Shown here: positions 43,239 to 51,664 of the stretch, piece after piece
How the letters are laid out: every line of letters starts with the position of its first letter
Position numbering within the stretch: the stretch's first letter is position 1
Assembly: GCA_937888955.1 (NCBI GenBank)
Contig: CALAQW010000011.1
Coordinates: forward strand, 1 to 51,664
DNA length: 51,664 nt
Direction of reading: 5' to 3'
Source of the DNA: an uncultured Alphaproteobacteria bacterium
GTDB lineage: Bacteria > Pseudomonadota > Alphaproteobacteria > UBA11222
Made by a program: the position numbers and the translations under genes
Notes under the pieces: generated by a model
What the model saw: the letters and a program-made list of their open reading frames with translations, nothing else
The model's database searches: none
What the model was told of the DNA's origin: nothing

Positions 43239-44231
43239 ATGGCAAATCCGGGCGGCAATGGCGCAACATTCGATATTCTGGGAATAGGCAATGCCATTGT
43301 CGATGTCATCGCCCATGCGGATGACCGGTTTCTCACTGATCGCGGTATCACCAAGGGCGGCATGACGCTGATCGACGCGGACGGCGCGACAAGCCTTTAT
43401 GGCGATATGGCACCCGGTATCGAGATGTCGGGCGGTTCGGCGGCCAATACGATTGCGGGCGCTGCCTCACTGGGCGCGCGCGCGGCCTATATCGGCAAGG
43501 TCCGGAACGATCAGCTCGGCGAGGTGTTTGCCCATGATATCCGCGCGATCGGCGTGCATTACGATACCCCGCTTGCCGAAACGGGGCCGCCCACCGCGCG
43601 CTGCCTGATCCTTGTCACCCCCGATGCGCAGCGCAGCATGAATACCTTCCTTGGCGCAAGCCAGGAACTGGGTCCCGACGATGTGGACGCGGCGCTCGTC
43701 GCGGCGGCCACGATCACCTATCTTGAAGGTTATTTATGGGATCCCGTGCATGCCAAGGCGGCGTTCCGCAAGGCGATGGATATCGCCCATGGCGCGGGAC
43801 GGCAGGTGGCGATGACATTGTCGGATTCGTTCTGCGTCGATCGTTACCGGCAGGAATTTCGCGAGCTGGTCGACCATCAGATCGATATTCTGTTTGCCAA
43901 TGAGGACGAGATCAAATCGCTTTACGAAGTCGATGATTTCGACGATGCCTTGCAAGCTGTACGCGGCAAATGCGATATCGTCGCGCTGACCCGTTCGGAA
44001 AAAGGCAGTGTCATCCTGACCGGCGACGAGGTGCATGTGATCGACGCCGCACCGGTTGCAAAGGTTGTCGATACGACAGGGGCGGGCGATCTGTTCGCGG
44101 CGGGTTTTCTTTACGGGATCACCAACGGGCTGGGTCCGGCGGAAAGTGCCGGGATCGGCGGCCGCGCGGCGGCGGAGGTGATTTCACATATGGGCGCGCG
44201 CCCCGAAATCGATCTTAAAACCCTGCTTTAG
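43239..44231 (+). CDS. PfkB-family sugar/nucleoside kinase (adenosine-kinase-like)
   Basis: A 330-residue ribokinase-fold kinase. ILGIGNAIVDVIAH opens the substrate domain; GGSAANTIAGAASLGARAAYIG is the PfkB signature 1 region (about 67-88), NEDEIKSLY follows, and the second signature DTTGAGDLFAAGFL near 282-295 holds the catalytic Asp. It most resembles the alphaproteobacterial proteins labelled adenosine kinase or sugar kinase next to HIT or his genes. The ATG at 43239 follows AAGGAG. It converges on the HIT gene with 62 bases between. The substrate is uncertain. Confidence 0.9.
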   Translation: MANPGGNGATFDILGIGNAIVDVIAHADDRFLTDRGITKGGMTLIDADGATSLYGDMAPGIEMSGGSAANTIAGAASLGARAAYIGKVRNDQLGEVFAHDIRAIGVHYDTPLAETGPPTARCLILVTPDAQRSMNTFLGASQELGPDDVDAALVAAATITYLEGYLWDPVHAKAAFRKAMDIAHGAGRQVAMTLSDSFCVDRYRQEFRELVDHQIDILFANEDEIKSLYEVDDFDDALQAVRGKCDIVALTRSEKGSVILTGDEVHVIDAAPVAKVVDTTGAGDLFAAGFLYGITNGLGPAESAGIGGRAAAEVISHMGARPEIDLKTLL

Positions 44232-44293
44232 CCGCAGCGTTCAGATCCGGCACCCGAAACAAAGCTATCATTCGATCCTGATACGGATGATTG

Positions 44294-44671
44294 TCAACCC
44301 GCGCCGGGCAGCATGCGCCCGACCGGGTGCCCGCCCACCAGATGAACATGGAAATGCGGCACTTCCTGATGTGCATCCGCGCCTGCATTGCTGATCAATC
44401 GATAGCCGCCGCCTGACTGCGATTGCGCCACACCAAGCATGCGCCCGACCTGGCCCACCATGCGCCAGAAACCGGCAAGTTCGGCATCCGGGGCATTGGC
44501 GGAAAAATCGTCGAAGTCCGTATACGCACCTTTCGGGATGACAAGTGCATGCACCGGCGCCTGTGGCGCGATATCGTGAAACGCCAACGCATGGTCATCT
44601 TCAGCAATTTTGTTGCACGGAATTTCCCCACGCAGAATACGGGCGAAAATATTGCTGTCATCATAGGGCAT
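44294..44671 (-). CDS. HIT family nucleotide-binding protein
   Basis: A 125-residue histidine-triad nucleotide hydrolase/transferase. The start at 44671 (MPYDDSNIFARILRGEIP) fits the family; the longer open frame overlaps hisE. The catalytic triad is His106, His108, His110 in EVPHFHVHLVGG, preceded by HALVIPKG and the adenosine-side loop YRLISNAGADAHQ. These proteins hydrolyse aminoacyl- or phosphoramidate nucleotides. It is the last gene of the his cluster, 19 bases after hisE, a placement often seen in alphaproteobacteria. Confidence 0.93.
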   Translation of the reverse strand: MPYDDSNIFARILRGEIPCNKIAEDDHALAFHDIAPQAPVHALVIPKGAYTDFDDFSANAPDAELAGFWRMVGQVGRMLGVAQSQSGGGYRLISNAGADAHQEVPHFHVHLVGGHPVGRMLPGAG

Positions 44672-44690
44672 GGCTTTATCCGTTATCAGA

Positions 44691-45020
44691 TTAATCAGCG
44701 CGGCTGTTCTTTTCCTCGATCCCCGAAATGCCTTCGCGACGCGCAAGCTCTGTGCAGACATCGGCAAGCGATACATTGCTTGCCTGCAACAGCACCAGCA
44801 GATGATAAAGCAAGTCTGCCGCTTCCGCGCATATTGCTTGCGCATCTCCCGTCATTGCGGCAAGTGCTGTTTCAACCGCTTCCTCGCCAAGCTTCTTGGC
44901 AGGCAGAAGCGGCGCGCCGGCAAGCAGCTTCGCGGTATAGGAAGAAGCCGGGTCCGCACCGACGCGCGCGGCAATCGTTTCGCATAATTTAGCAAGAATA
45001 TCCGTCTGCGGATCAGCCAT
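44691..45020 (-). CDS. hisE: phosphoribosyl-ATP diphosphatase
   Basis: HisE removes pyrophosphate from phosphoribosyl-ATP, step 2 of histidine synthesis. The 109 residues show the MazG-like all-alpha fold: ILAKLCETIAAR, PASSYTAKLL, KKLGEEAVETALAA (metal-binding Glu residues) and EAADLLYHLLVLLQA. It begins 2 bases after hisF ends. The partner cyclohydrolase hisI is separate in this organism and not in the window, so HisE is a stand-alone form, as is normal in alphaproteobacteria. Confidence 0.95.
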   Translation of the reverse strand: MADPQTDILAKLCETIAARVGADPASSYTAKLLAGAPLLPAKKLGEEAVETALAAMTGDAQAICAEAADLLYHLLVLLQASNVSLADVCTELARREGISGIEEKNSRAD

Positions 45021-45022
45021 GA

Positions 45023-45805
45023 CTATTCCTCCGCCTGTTCGGGTTCAGGCAGACGCACGGGCACCCCCGCCGCCGCCATGAAATGCTTCGCCTCGGATAT
45101 CGAGAATTCGCCGAAATGAAAGATCGAGGCGGCAAGCACCGCGCTTGCCCCGCCCTGCGTAATGCCATCCGCCAGATGCTGCAGGGTGCCGACACCGCCG
45201 CTCGCGATAACCGGTACGGTGACCGCATCCGATACCGCGCGGGTCAGCGCCAGATCGAAACCCGCGCGCGTGCCGTCCCGATCCATCGAGGTCAGCAAAA
45301 TCTCCCCCGCGCCAAGTGCTGTGACCTGCCGCGCATACGCGACCGCGTCGATGCCGGTCGGGGTCCGGCCGCCATGGGTCCAGATTTCCCATTTTCCGGG
45401 TGCGGACTGTTTTGCGTCGATTGCCACGACAATACATTGACAGCCGAATTTTTCCGCGGCCTCGCGCACAAATTCGGGGCGATTGACCGCAGCGGTGTTG
45501 ATCGCGACCTTGTCCGCGCCGGCATGCAATAGTCGGCGGACATCCTCCACCTTGCGCACACCACCCCCCACGGTCACCGGCATGAAACATTGTTCGGCGG
45601 TTTTTGCGACCACATCGTAAATCGTGTCGCGCGCATCGCTTGATGCGGTGATATCGAGGAAACAAAGCTCGTCCGCGCCTTCTGCGTCATAGCGGCGCGC
45701 CTGTTCCACCGGATCGCCCGCATCGACCAGATTGACGAAAGAGATGCCCTTGACGACGCGGCCATTATCGACGTCGAGACAGGGGATAATGCGCGTCTTC
45801 AGCAT
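45023..45805 (-). CDS. hisF: imidazole glycerol phosphate synthase, cyclase subunit
   Basis: HisF uses ammonia from HisH to make IGP and AICAR from PRFAR. The 260-residue barrel shows [16 protein letters not shown] (Asp11 is the first catalytic residue), [51 protein letters not shown] (second catalytic Asp near 131) and [13 protein letters not shown]. Its ATG overlaps the end of hisA by 7 bases. It pairs with hisH, 1.4 kb upstream in the same cluster. Confidence 0.97.
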   Translation of the reverse strand: MLKTRIIPCLDVDNGRVVKGISFVNLVDAGDPVEQARRYDAEGADELCFLDITASSDARDTIYDVVAKTAEQCFMPVTVGGGVRKVEDVRRLLHAGADKVAINTAAVNRPEFVREAAEKFGCQCIVVAIDAKQSAPGKWEIWTHGGRTPTGIDAVAYARQVTALGAGEILLTSMDRDGTRAGFDLALTRAVSDAVTVPVIASGGVGTLQHLADGITQGGASAVLAASIFHFGEFSISEAKHFMAAAGVPVRLPEPEQAEE

Positions 45806-46524
45806 GCCAGCACCCGCAGGGCTTCTGCCGGATCGATACGCCCGTCATATAGCGCACGTCCCGAGATCACCCCCTCGATACCCGGACAGTTGGCCGCCTT
45901 GAGCGCAACCAGATCGTCGATCGCGGTCACACCGCCGCTCGCGATCACAGGGATCGATATCGCATTCGCCAGCGCAACGGTCGCCGCCACATTCAGCCCC
46001 TGCAATGCGCCATCGCGGTCAATATCGGTATAGATGACGGCCGCCACCCCCGCATCCTCGAACTGGCGGGCGAGGGCAAGCACCTCTATCTCGGTTTCCT
46101 CGGCCCAGCCTTCGACCGCCACCTTGCCGCCCCGGGCATCGATCCCGACTGCGATGCGGCCGGGGAAACGGCGGCAGGCCGCGCGCACAAGCGCGGGATC
46201 ACGCACGGCAACGGTGCCCAGGATAACGCGCCGCACCCCACGCCCGAGCCAGTCCTCTATCGTGGCCATATCCCGGATACCACCGCCAAGCTGCACCGGC
46301 ACGGAAACGGCCGCAAGAATGGCGGACACCGAGTCCCCATTGACCGGCCGGCCTTCAAACGCCCCGTTCAGATCGACAAGATGCAGCCAGGAAAATCCCT
46401 GTTCGACGAAGCTTTTTGCCTGCGCTGCCGGGTCGGTGTTGAATATGGTCGAATTATCCATATCGCCGCGCAGCAACCGCACACAGACACCGTCCTTCAA
46501 ATCAATGGCGGGAAACAGGATCAT
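45799..46524 (-). CDS. hisA: phosphoribosylformimino-5-aminoimidazole carboxamide ribotide isomerase
   Basis: HisA opens the ribose ring of ProFAR to PRFAR. The 241-residue barrel begins [17 protein letters not shown] (Asp8 catalytic), then [40 protein letters not shown] (second catalytic Asp near 130) and [13 protein letters not shown]. The two half-barrels are internally similar, as usual. It overlaps hisF and is separated from the GNAT gene by 78 bases. Confidence 0.97.
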   Translation of the reverse strand: MILFPAIDLKDGVCVRLLRGDMDNSTIFNTDPAAQAKSFVEQGFSWLHLVDLNGAFEGRPVNGDSVSAILAAVSVPVQLGGGIRDMATIEDWLGRGVRRVILGTVAVRDPALVRAACRRFPGRIAVGIDARGGKVAVEGWAEETEIEVLALARQFEDAGVAAVIYTDIDRDGALQGLNVAATVALANAISIPVIASGGVTAIDDLVALKAANCPGIEGVISGRALYDGRIDPAEALRVLAC

Positions 46525-46602
46525 AAACTCAAACCTTTAACTTGCAGAAACACACGGTACGTCCTGAATGACAGGTGCGAATGCCGGCAAAACCTCACCG
46601 GT

Positions 46603-47163
46603 TCAGCCAAGCTGTTTTGTATAATAACGCCCGCCGATATAACGCCCCTTGAGCCGTGCATAGCGGGGTTTTTCGCCCCAGCATTCAAATCCATGCGCCT
46701 CGAACAGGGCGATGGCGGCACTGCGGTCGGCACGGACATGCAGATCGATATTCTTGTATCCGCGTTGCCGGGCCTCCCTGAACAGCCGTTTCAGGATACC
46801 GCGCGCCACCCCGTGCCCGCGCGCCCAGGGCGCGATGAAAAAGGTCGTCAGCTCCACCGCGAAAGCCCCCGCCTCATTATTGGGGGAAGGGTGATAAAGC
46901 TGTGCGGTGCCGACGATCCGGCCATCGAGCCGGCCGACATAAAGGCTGCGTTCAGGGACGAGCAGCACCCCTTTCCAGTAATTCTCCAGAACGCGCAAGG
47001 GCGGCACCTTGATCCACAAGAACCCTTCACCATCGATAATGGCTTCGGCGGTGATTTCGCACAGATCCGCCAGATCGGTGCCAGCCAATTCGTCAAGCCG
47101 GTCGATCTGCACATTTGCCCTGCGCGGTTTTCTGGCCGGAGCCGAAGAATCGGTTTGCGCCAT
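46603..47163 (-). CDS. GNAT-family acetyltransferase in the his cluster
   Basis: A 186-residue GNAT-like protein. After a basic Ala/Pro/Arg N-terminus it has IDRLDELAGTDLADLCEITA, FLWIKVPPLRVLENYW, and the acetyl-CoA segment TTFFIAPWARGHGVARGILKRLF (pyrophosphate loop ARGHGVA). Next come NIDLHVRADRSAAIALFEAHGFE and a C-terminal Tyr/Arg-rich tail (KGRYIGGRYYTKQ). I start at the ATG at 47163; earlier codons in frame lie beyond a TTG. It sits between hisH and hisA on the same strand with 71- and 78-base gaps. Related proteins are found in this place in other alphaproteobacteria, but the acceptor is not known. Confidence 0.82.
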   Translation of the reverse strand: MAQTDSSAPARKPRRANVQIDRLDELAGTDLADLCEITAEAIIDGEGFLWIKVPPLRVLENYWKGVLLVPERSLYVGRLDGRIVGTAQLYHPSPNNEAGAFAVELTTFFIAPWARGHGVARGILKRLFREARQRGYKNIDLHVRADRSAAIALFEAHGFECWGEKPRYARLKGRYIGGRYYTKQLG

Positions 47164-47234
47164 GCCTGCTGTCTCTAGCCTCTCTCTCCCAATGGCCCAA
47201 GGCCCAATCGCCCCCAATGGACCGGTTTTGCCCC

Positions 47235-47882
47235 TCAGGGTCGCCAGTTCAGAAAATTGGCAAGCAGTTTCAGCCCAAGCTTCTGGCTTTTTTCCGGGTG
47301 AAACTGCACGCCGACAATATTGTCGCGCCCCACCGCGGCAGTGATCGGAATCCCGTAATCGACGGTGGCCAGCACACAGCCCGGCGCGGCCGGTTCAAAA
47401 TAATAGGAATGCACGAAATAGGCATGCCCGTCCCCGTCAAGCCGCCGCATCAGCGGATGATTGCCATTGGCCGCCTGATTGATCACGTTCCAGCCCATAT
47501 GCGGGATTTTCAGCGCCGGATCGGTTCGCGGGATTGGAACAACCTCCCCCGCGATCCAGCCAAGACCGGCAAACGCGCCATGCTCCAGCCCGCGTTCGGC
47601 CAGAAGCTGCATACCGACGCAAATGCCCAGAAACGGCCGGCCCGCCCCGATCACCACCTCTTCCAGCACCTGCCGCATGCCGGCAATCGCCGACAGCCCG
47701 GCAGCGCAATCGCCGAACGCGCCAACCCCGGGCAGCACGATCCGGTCCGCCGCGCGCAACTGCTCGGGATCGCTGGTCACCACAACCGGCAGATCAAGCC
47801 CCGATTCGCGGGCCGCGCGCTCGAACGCCTTGGCCACCGAACGCAGATTGCCCGAGCCGTAATTGATGATCGCAACGCTCAC
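47235..47882 (-). CDS. hisH: imidazole glycerol phosphate synthase, glutamine amidotransferase subunit
   Basis: HisH releases ammonia from glutamine for HisF. The 215-residue class I GATase shows INYGSGNLRSVAKAF, IVLPGVGAFGDC, the nucleophile Cys88 in FLGICVGMQLL, MGWNVIN, and the His195/Glu197 pair in VQFHPEKSQ. The stop of the DUF2628 gene overlaps its start by 4 bases (ATGA-type), so translation is coupled. Together with hisF it forms the heterodimer. Confidence 0.97.
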   Translation of the reverse strand: MSVAIINYGSGNLRSVAKAFERAARESGLDLPVVVTSDPEQLRAADRIVLPGVGAFGDCAAGLSAIAGMRQVLEEVVIGAGRPFLGICVGMQLLAERGLEHGAFAGLGWIAGEVVPIPRTDPALKIPHMGWNVINQAANGNHPLMRRLDGDGHAYFVHSYYFEPAAPGCVLATVDYGIPITAAVGRDNIVGVQFHPEKSQKLGLKLLANFLNWRP

Positions 47883-48439
47883 CCCCGTCCCTCCGGCATC
47901 GAAAATCCCCAGGATGTATGGCCCGAATGCGGTTTGGGCGGACGGCTCACCGCCACGACCGGCATTATGCCGGGTCCGTTAGGGGGCGGCGATTTATCCG
48001 GCGTACCGCCGGTGCCCGATATACCGTCTGCTTCGGGTGCGCAGCTTGTGTCAGCAGCGCCGATACCCGTGGCGAAATAGCGCTGCTCGGCCCGTGCCAG
48101 ATTTTCCGCCGCGATGGTTGCGCGATGCACGAAACCCTTTTCGCGCAGATGCCAGCGGCGCAGTTCGTTTGCTTCACACGCCACAAGCAGCGAGAAACCC
48201 AGCACGACAAGTTGCCCATAGACCGGCTCCGCCAGCAGCGCCTGACTGCCCAGCGTCACCAGGAAGGAGGCCAGCAAATAGCCCCCCGTCACAAGCCACA
48301 TCCGGTGATAGATCATCCAGATGATCGGAAAGAACAGGGCGGGCCAGCAAAAGCCCTCCTTCACGAAGATCACGCCCTTTCCCGGGTCGGTCGGATCGGA
48401 CGAACCGTCCGCATGATCAAAAACCGTATAAATCCGCAT
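47879..48439 (-). CDS. DUF2628 membrane protein in the his cluster
   Basis: A DUF2628 family protein; the function is unknown. From the ATG at 48439 (186 residues) it shows RIYTVFDH, GVIFVKEGFCWPALFFPIIW, a helix WLVTGGYLLASFL, and a further helix near 78-95 (VLGFSLLVACEANELRRW). About 65 residues of disordered, Gly/Pro-rich C-terminal tail follow (SGTGGTPDKSPPPNGPGI). The position between hisB and hisH, overlapping hisH by 4 bases, is shared with other alphaproteobacteria, yet no histidine role is known. An ATG 12 bases upstream is an alternative start. Confidence 0.85.
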   Translation of the reverse strand: MRIYTVFDHADGSSDPTDPGKGVIFVKEGFCWPALFFPIIWMIYHRMWLVTGGYLLASFLVTLGSQALLAEPVYGQLVVLGFSLLVACEANELRRWHLREKGFVHRATIAAENLARAEQRYFATGIGAADTSCAPEADGISGTGGTPDKSPPPNGPGIMPVVAVSRPPKPHSGHTSWGFSMPEGRG

Positions 48440-48481
48440 GCCGTATATCATTCCTGCGCCCAGCGTCGCGGCGCGCGCGCC

Positions 48482-49081
48482 TTACAGGCTGCCGCTCAGG
48501 GTACCCTTGGTCGAGGGCGTGCTGTCGCCCGCGCGCGGATCAATCTCCACCGCCTGCCGCAATGCCCGCGCCAGCGCCTTGAAACAGGATTCCACGATAT
48601 GGTGGTTATTCTCCCCATATAGGGTTTCCACATGCAAGGTCACCCCCGCGGCCTGTGCGAAGGCCTGAAACCATTCCTTGAACAGTTCGGTATCCATATC
48701 GCCGAGCTTGGGCTTGCTGAAAGCGACCTTCCAGACCAGATAGGGCCGGTTGGAGATATCGAGCGCCACCCGGGTGCAGGTCTCGTCCATCGGGATTTCG
48801 GCGGCCCCGTAACGGCGGATGCCGACCCGGTCGCCAAGCGCCTTGGCCACCGCCTCGCCGATGACGATGCCGGTATCCTCGGTCGTGTGGTGAAAATCGA
48901 TATGCAGATCGCCTGTCGCGCGCACCGTCAGATCGATCAGCGAATGACGCGACAATTGCTCGAGCATGTGATCGAGAAAGCCGATGCCGGTGGCGACATC
49001 GTAACGGCCCTGCCCGTCGAGCGCGACCGTCGCCTCGATCTCGGTTTCCTTGGTGGTACGGCGTATATTGGCGCTGCGCAT
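48482..49081 (-). CDS. hisB: imidazoleglycerol-phosphate dehydratase
   Basis: HisB (dehydratase only, not the bifunctional form) converts IGP to imidazole acetol phosphate with Mn2+. From the ATG at 49081, after GGGGAG, it encodes 199 residues. Visible motifs are [45 protein letters not shown] (metal-binding His cluster), [11 protein letters not shown], and the second metal site [19 protein letters not shown]. It is the first gene of the his cluster and divergent from hslV, with a 188-base shared region. Confidence 0.97.
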   Translation of the reverse strand: MRSANIRRTTKETEIEATVALDGQGRYDVATGIGFLDHMLEQLSRHSLIDLTVRATGDLHIDFHHTTEDTGIVIGEAVAKALGDRVGIRRYGAAEIPMDETCTRVALDISNRPYLVWKVAFSKPKLGDMDTELFKEWFQAFAQAAGVTLHVETLYGENNHHIVESCFKALARALRQAVEIDPRAGDSTPSTKGTLSGSL

Positions 49082-49192
49082 GCCAATCTCCCCGGGAGGC
49101 ACGGCCCCCGCTCAACTTGTGGAAAAATGCCGCGCCCTTGTATCAGGAAGCGCCGCCAGACGCCAGCCATCGCGCGGGCGGTGCGCTGCGGG

Positions 49193-49223
49193 CTTGACCG
49201 CGGCGGCAAAAGCTCCACATTGT
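49193..49223 (+). promoter_or_regulatory. possible hslV promoter (sigma-70 or heat-shock type)
   Basis: CTTGAC at 49193-49198 and, about 18 bases after the TTGACC core, CATTGT at 49218-49223. The CTTG start and the preceding CCACATT have some likeness to RpoH promoters, which would suit hslVU. The match is partial, so the sigma type is open. Confidence 0.35.
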
Positions 49224-49269
49224 AAGGCGCGTTCCGACGCGAAAATGTCCAACCAGAATCCGGTATTTC

Positions 49270-49848
49270 ATGTCTTCTTCCCACGCCGCCGACCCGACCG
49301 GTTGGCACGGCACCACAATTCTTTCCATCCGCAAGGGCGATATGGTGGTGATCGCCGGCGACGGCCAGGTCACGCTCGGCGATACGGTCATCAAGGCGAG
49401 TGCGCGCAAGGTGCGGCCGCTCGGCAATGGCTCGGTGATCGCGGGTTTTGCCGGCGCGACAGCCGATGCCTTCACCCTGTTCGAGCGGCTGGAGGCAAAA
49501 CTTGAGCAATTTCCCGGGCAGCTGACCCGCGCCGCGGTCGAGATGGCGAAAGACTGGCGCACCGATCGCTATCTGCGCCGTCTGGAAGCGATGATGGCGG
49601 TCGCTGACGCCCAGGTGAGCCTCGTGCTGACGGGCACCGGCGATGTGCTGGAGCCCGAGCGCGGGGTGATCGGCATCGGCTCGGGCGGCAATTACGCCCA
49701 GGCAGCCGCGCTCGCGCTGATCGATATGGACCTTCCGGCGGAAGAGATCGCCCGCCGCGCCATGGCAATCGCCGCTGATATCTGCGTTTACACGAACCAG
49801 AATATCACGCTTGAGAAACTGTCGATCGACCCGCCGCTCAAGCGATAG
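49270..49848 (+). CDS. hslV: ATP-dependent protease peptidase subunit HslV
   Basis: HslV is the proteasome-like peptidase of the HslVU complex. The mature N-terminal nucleophile is Thr15 in [13 protein letters not shown], so the first 14 residues are a short propeptide. Further motifs are [50 protein letters not shown] and [15 protein letters not shown]. The 192 residues match the family with this propeptide. No strong ribosome site precedes the ATG. It is followed 35 bases later by hslU. Confidence 0.96.
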   Translation: MSSSHAADPTGWHGTTILSIRKGDMVVIAGDGQVTLGDTVIKASARKVRPLGNGSVIAGFAGATADAFTLFERLEAKLEQFPGQLTRAAVEMAKDWRTDRYLRRLEAMMAVADAQVSLVLTGTGDVLEPERGVIGIGSGGNYAQAAALALIDMDLPAEEIARRAMAIAADICVYTNQNITLEKLSIDPPLKR

Positions 49849-49883
49849 ACAACGCACAGCCAAACGGATAAACGAACCAAGTT

Positions 49884-51215
49884 ATGACAGCATCAGCCAC
49901 AGAAACGGTGTCCGCCTTTTCCCCGCGCGAGATCGTTTCCGAACTCGACCGCTATATCGTCGGCCAGAATGACGCCAAACGCGCGGTTGCCATCGCCCTG
50001 CGCAATCGCTGGCGCCGCCAGCAACTGCCCGAGGAGATGCGCGACGAGGTCCTGCCCAAGAATATTCTGATGATCGGGCCGACCGGCGTCGGCAAGACGG
50101 AGATCTCGCGCCGGCTGGCAAAGCTCGCCCAGTCGCCCTTCATCAAGGTGGAGGCGACAAAATTCACCGAAGTCGGCTATGTCGGCCGCGATGTGGAACA
50201 GATCGTCCGCGATCTGGTGGAAATCGCGATCACCATGACCCGCACGCGCAAACGCCGCGAGGTCGAATCCCGCGCCCATCTTGCCGCCGAGGAACGGGTG
50301 CTTGACGCGCTGGTCGGCGAAACCGCAAGCAGCGGCACCCGCGACGCCTTCCGCCGCAAATTGCGCGACGGCGAACTCGACGAGAAAGAGATCGACATCG
50401 AAATCGCCGATCAAGGCGGCGGCATGCAGACATTCGAGATCCCCGGCATGCCCGGCGCCAATATGGGCATGATCAATCTGGGCGATATGCTGGGCAAGGC
50501 GATGGGCGGGCGCACACGCAAGAAGAAGGTGCGCGTGGTCGACAGCTATGAGCTGCTGATTGCCGAGGAATCGGACAAGCTGCTTGATGAGGATCAGCTC
50601 GTCGCCGAAGCGGTGCATATGGTGCAAAATCACGGCATCGTCTTTCTTGACGAGGTCGACAAGATCTGCGCGCGCAGCGACCGGCAGGGCGCCGACGTCT
50701 CCCGCGAGGGGGTGCAGCGCGATCTGCTGCCGCTGATCGAGGGTACGACGGTCAGCACCAAGCATGGGCAGATCCAGACCGATCATATTCTGTTCATCGC
50801 CTCGGGCGCCTTCCATGTTGCGAAGCCCTCGGACCTGCTGCCCGAACTGCAGGGGCGGCTGCCGATCCGGGTCGAGCTTCAACCCCTCACGCGGGAGGAT
50901 TTTCGCTGCATTCTGACCGAACCCGAAAACAGCCTGATCAAGCAATATGTCGCGCTGCTGGGGACCGAACAGGTAACGCTCGATTTCACCGATGACGGGA
51001 TTGACGCGCTGGCCGATATCGCGGTCGAGATCAACACCAATGTGGAGAATATCGGCGCGCGGCGGTTGCATACGGTGATGGAACGGGTGCTTGACGAGAT
51101 CAGCTTCGCCGCCACCGACCGGGGCGGCGAGACGATCACCATCGATGCCGATTTCGTCGAACGCCATATCGGCGATCTGGCCCGCAATACCGATCTGTCG
51201 AAATTCATTCTCTAG
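49884..51215 (+). CDS. hslU: ATP-dependent protease ATPase subunit HslU
   Basis: HslU unfolds substrates and feeds HslV. The 443 residues show [21 protein letters not shown] split across 12-32, Walker A GPTGVGKT (65-72), the inserted I-domain (about 110-240, with a Gly/Met-rich loop), Walker B FLDEVDK, sensor motifs and the C-terminal [15 protein letters not shown]. It ends with the DLSKFIL tail that docks into HslV. hslV and hslU are transcribed together and converge on the Smr gene. Confidence 0.97.
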   Translation: MTASATETVSAFSPREIVSELDRYIVGQNDAKRAVAIALRNRWRRQQLPEEMRDEVLPKNILMIGPTGVGKTEISRRLAKLAQSPFIKVEATKFTEVGYVGRDVEQIVRDLVEIAITMTRTRKRREVESRAHLAAEERVLDALVGETASSGTRDAFRRKLRDGELDEKEIDIEIADQGGGMQTFEIPGMPGANMGMINLGDMLGKAMGGRTRKKKVRVVDSYELLIAEESDKLLDEDQLVAEAVHMVQNHGIVFLDEVDKICARSDRQGADVSREGVQRDLLPLIEGTTVSTKHGQIQTDHILFIASGAFHVAKPSDLLPELQGRLPIRVELQPLTREDFRCILTEPENSLIKQYVALLGTEQVTLDFTDDGIDALADIAVEINTNVENIGARRLHTVMERVLDEISFAATDRGGETITIDADFVERHIGDLARNTDLSKFIL

Positions 51216-51260
51216 CCAGCCGCGATGGCGCGTCGGACGGGTGCCACGCAACGGCGCAAC

Positions 51261-51638
51261 TCAGTCGCGCGGCCGTTGCCGCCGCAGATAGACATAAAGC
51301 GCGCCATCACCGCCATGGCGCGGGCGGGCAGGGTGAAAGGCCACGACGAAACCCGCAAGTTCGGGTTCGCGGAGCCATAGCGGCACCAGCCGGTGCAGCA
51401 CGCCGCGCCGCCTGTCGGGCATGAAACCAGCCCCGTCGCCGGCATGCGATCCTGCGCCACGCATCTTCTTGCTGCCCTTGCCGGTAATGACGAGCACGCA
51501 GCGGCGGCCCGCGCTGAATTGCGCGGTAATGAAATGCCGCAAGGCACGATGCGCCCCTTCCTGGGTCTGGCCATGCAGATCGAGCCGTGCCTCGATCTCG
51601 ATCTTGCCGCGGCTCAGCCGTGTGGCATTACGCTTGTC
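51261..51638 (-). CDS. Smr/MutS family protein, C-terminal part (runs off the contig)
   Basis: The C-terminal Smr domain of a small nuclease-like protein, 5' end missing. Reading left of the adapter remnant it gives RLSRGKIEIEARLDLHGQTQ (family LDLHG motif), ALRHFITAQF, then VLVITGKGS (the GKG motif of Smr) and the C-terminal FHPARPRHGGDGALYVYLRR. Smr proteins act as endonucleases or RNA-binding factors. Codons right of 51638 are adapter, so the frame must not be extended. In many alphaproteobacteria Smr lies near mltA and Tim44 genes, which may continue beyond the contig. Confidence 0.88.
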   Translation of the reverse strand, partial: DKRNATRLSRGKIEIEARLDLHGQTQEGAHRALRHFITAQFSAGRRCVLVITGKGSKKMRGAGSHAGDGAGFMPDRRRGVLHRLVPLWLREPELAGFVVAFHPARPRHGGDGALYVYLRRQRPRD

Positions 51639-51664
51639 AGATCGGAAGAGCGTCGTGTAGGGAA
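51639..51664 (+). other. Illumina adapter remnant at contig end
   Basis: The last 26 bases begin AGATCGGAAGAGCGTCGTGT and continue AGGGAA. This is the reverse complement of the standard TruSeq universal adapter end (CTCTTCCGATCT). It is sequencing artefact, not genome, and the Smr reading frame through it is false. Confidence 0.97.

Noticed and set aside
49193-49223. Definite RpoH promoter for hslVU
   Set aside because: Only partial likeness to both RpoH and sigma-70 patterns, so kept as a low-confidence feature and not as a finding.
49893-51251. Long open frame antisense to hslU
   Set aside because: A third-position GC shadow of hslU; no family features and no start signal.

Overview
The window looks like a whole assembled contig from a GC-rich alphaproteobacterium. 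Three things support this: an adapter remnant at the right end, Gram-negative envelope genes (lolA, ompA-like, kdsA, envC-like), and gene orders typical of the class. Those orders are envC-ctpA-yibQ-rppH, obgE-proB-proA-nadD-rsfS-rlmH, secG-pyrG-kdsA, a his cluster with a DUF2628 gene inside, and divL next to tsaE/amgK. A DivL-type kinase with Tyr in place of the phospho-accepting His, plus a TTAA-N7-TTAA box, point to a DivL-CckA-CtrA cell-cycle pathway. I cannot name a genus. No tRNA, rRNA, CRISPR array, phage or insertion sequence was seen.

Layout. Positions 1-11098 hold a long co-directional minus-strand block: Obg GTPase, proline synthesis (proB, proA), NAD synthesis (nadD), ribosome factors (rsfS, rlmH), a cell-wall module (frameshifted EnvC-like activator, S41 protease, YibQ-like deacetylase), rppH, an alpha/beta hydrolase and a cut-off APC permease. 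Upstream is the rplU-rpmA operon, with a strong promoter, a triple-repeat leader and a clear terminator. From 12.5 to 24.5 kb the genes are less uniform: an OmpA-like porin, a four-cysteine secreted protein with a decayed copy of its 3' end, two alpha/beta hydrolases, a hybrid kinase, lolA, a GATase, an LLM oxidoreductase, ptsN, an AT-rich island, a large membrane glycosyltransferase and a phnN with an in-frame stop.

From 24.6 to 35.8 kb: a double cold-shock protein, a tandem Usp protein, a CDP-alcohol phosphatidyltransferase, amgK-tsaE, ferredoxin-NADP reductase, divL, nitronate monooxygenase, PPK2 and a NaChBac-type channel. From 35.8 to 43 kb: secG-pyrG-kdsA, dapB, an Ada-like regulator/methyltransferase, a DUF2244 protein, nth, a lipoprotein and an EI24/CysZ-like protein. 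From 43.2 kb to the end: a PfkB sugar/nucleoside kinase, the minus-strand his cluster (hisB-DUF2628-hisH-GNAT-hisA-hisF-hisE-HIT), the divergent hslVU protease and a partial Smr gene.

The strongest unexplained signals are an array of TGTTGC/GCAACA half-sites directly upstream of divL, the CtrA-like box in the same intergenic region, two likely broken genes (the envC-like gene and phnN), a duplicated gene tail that now forms the ompA terminator, and several short tandem duplications. The last 26 bases are Illumina adapter, not genome.
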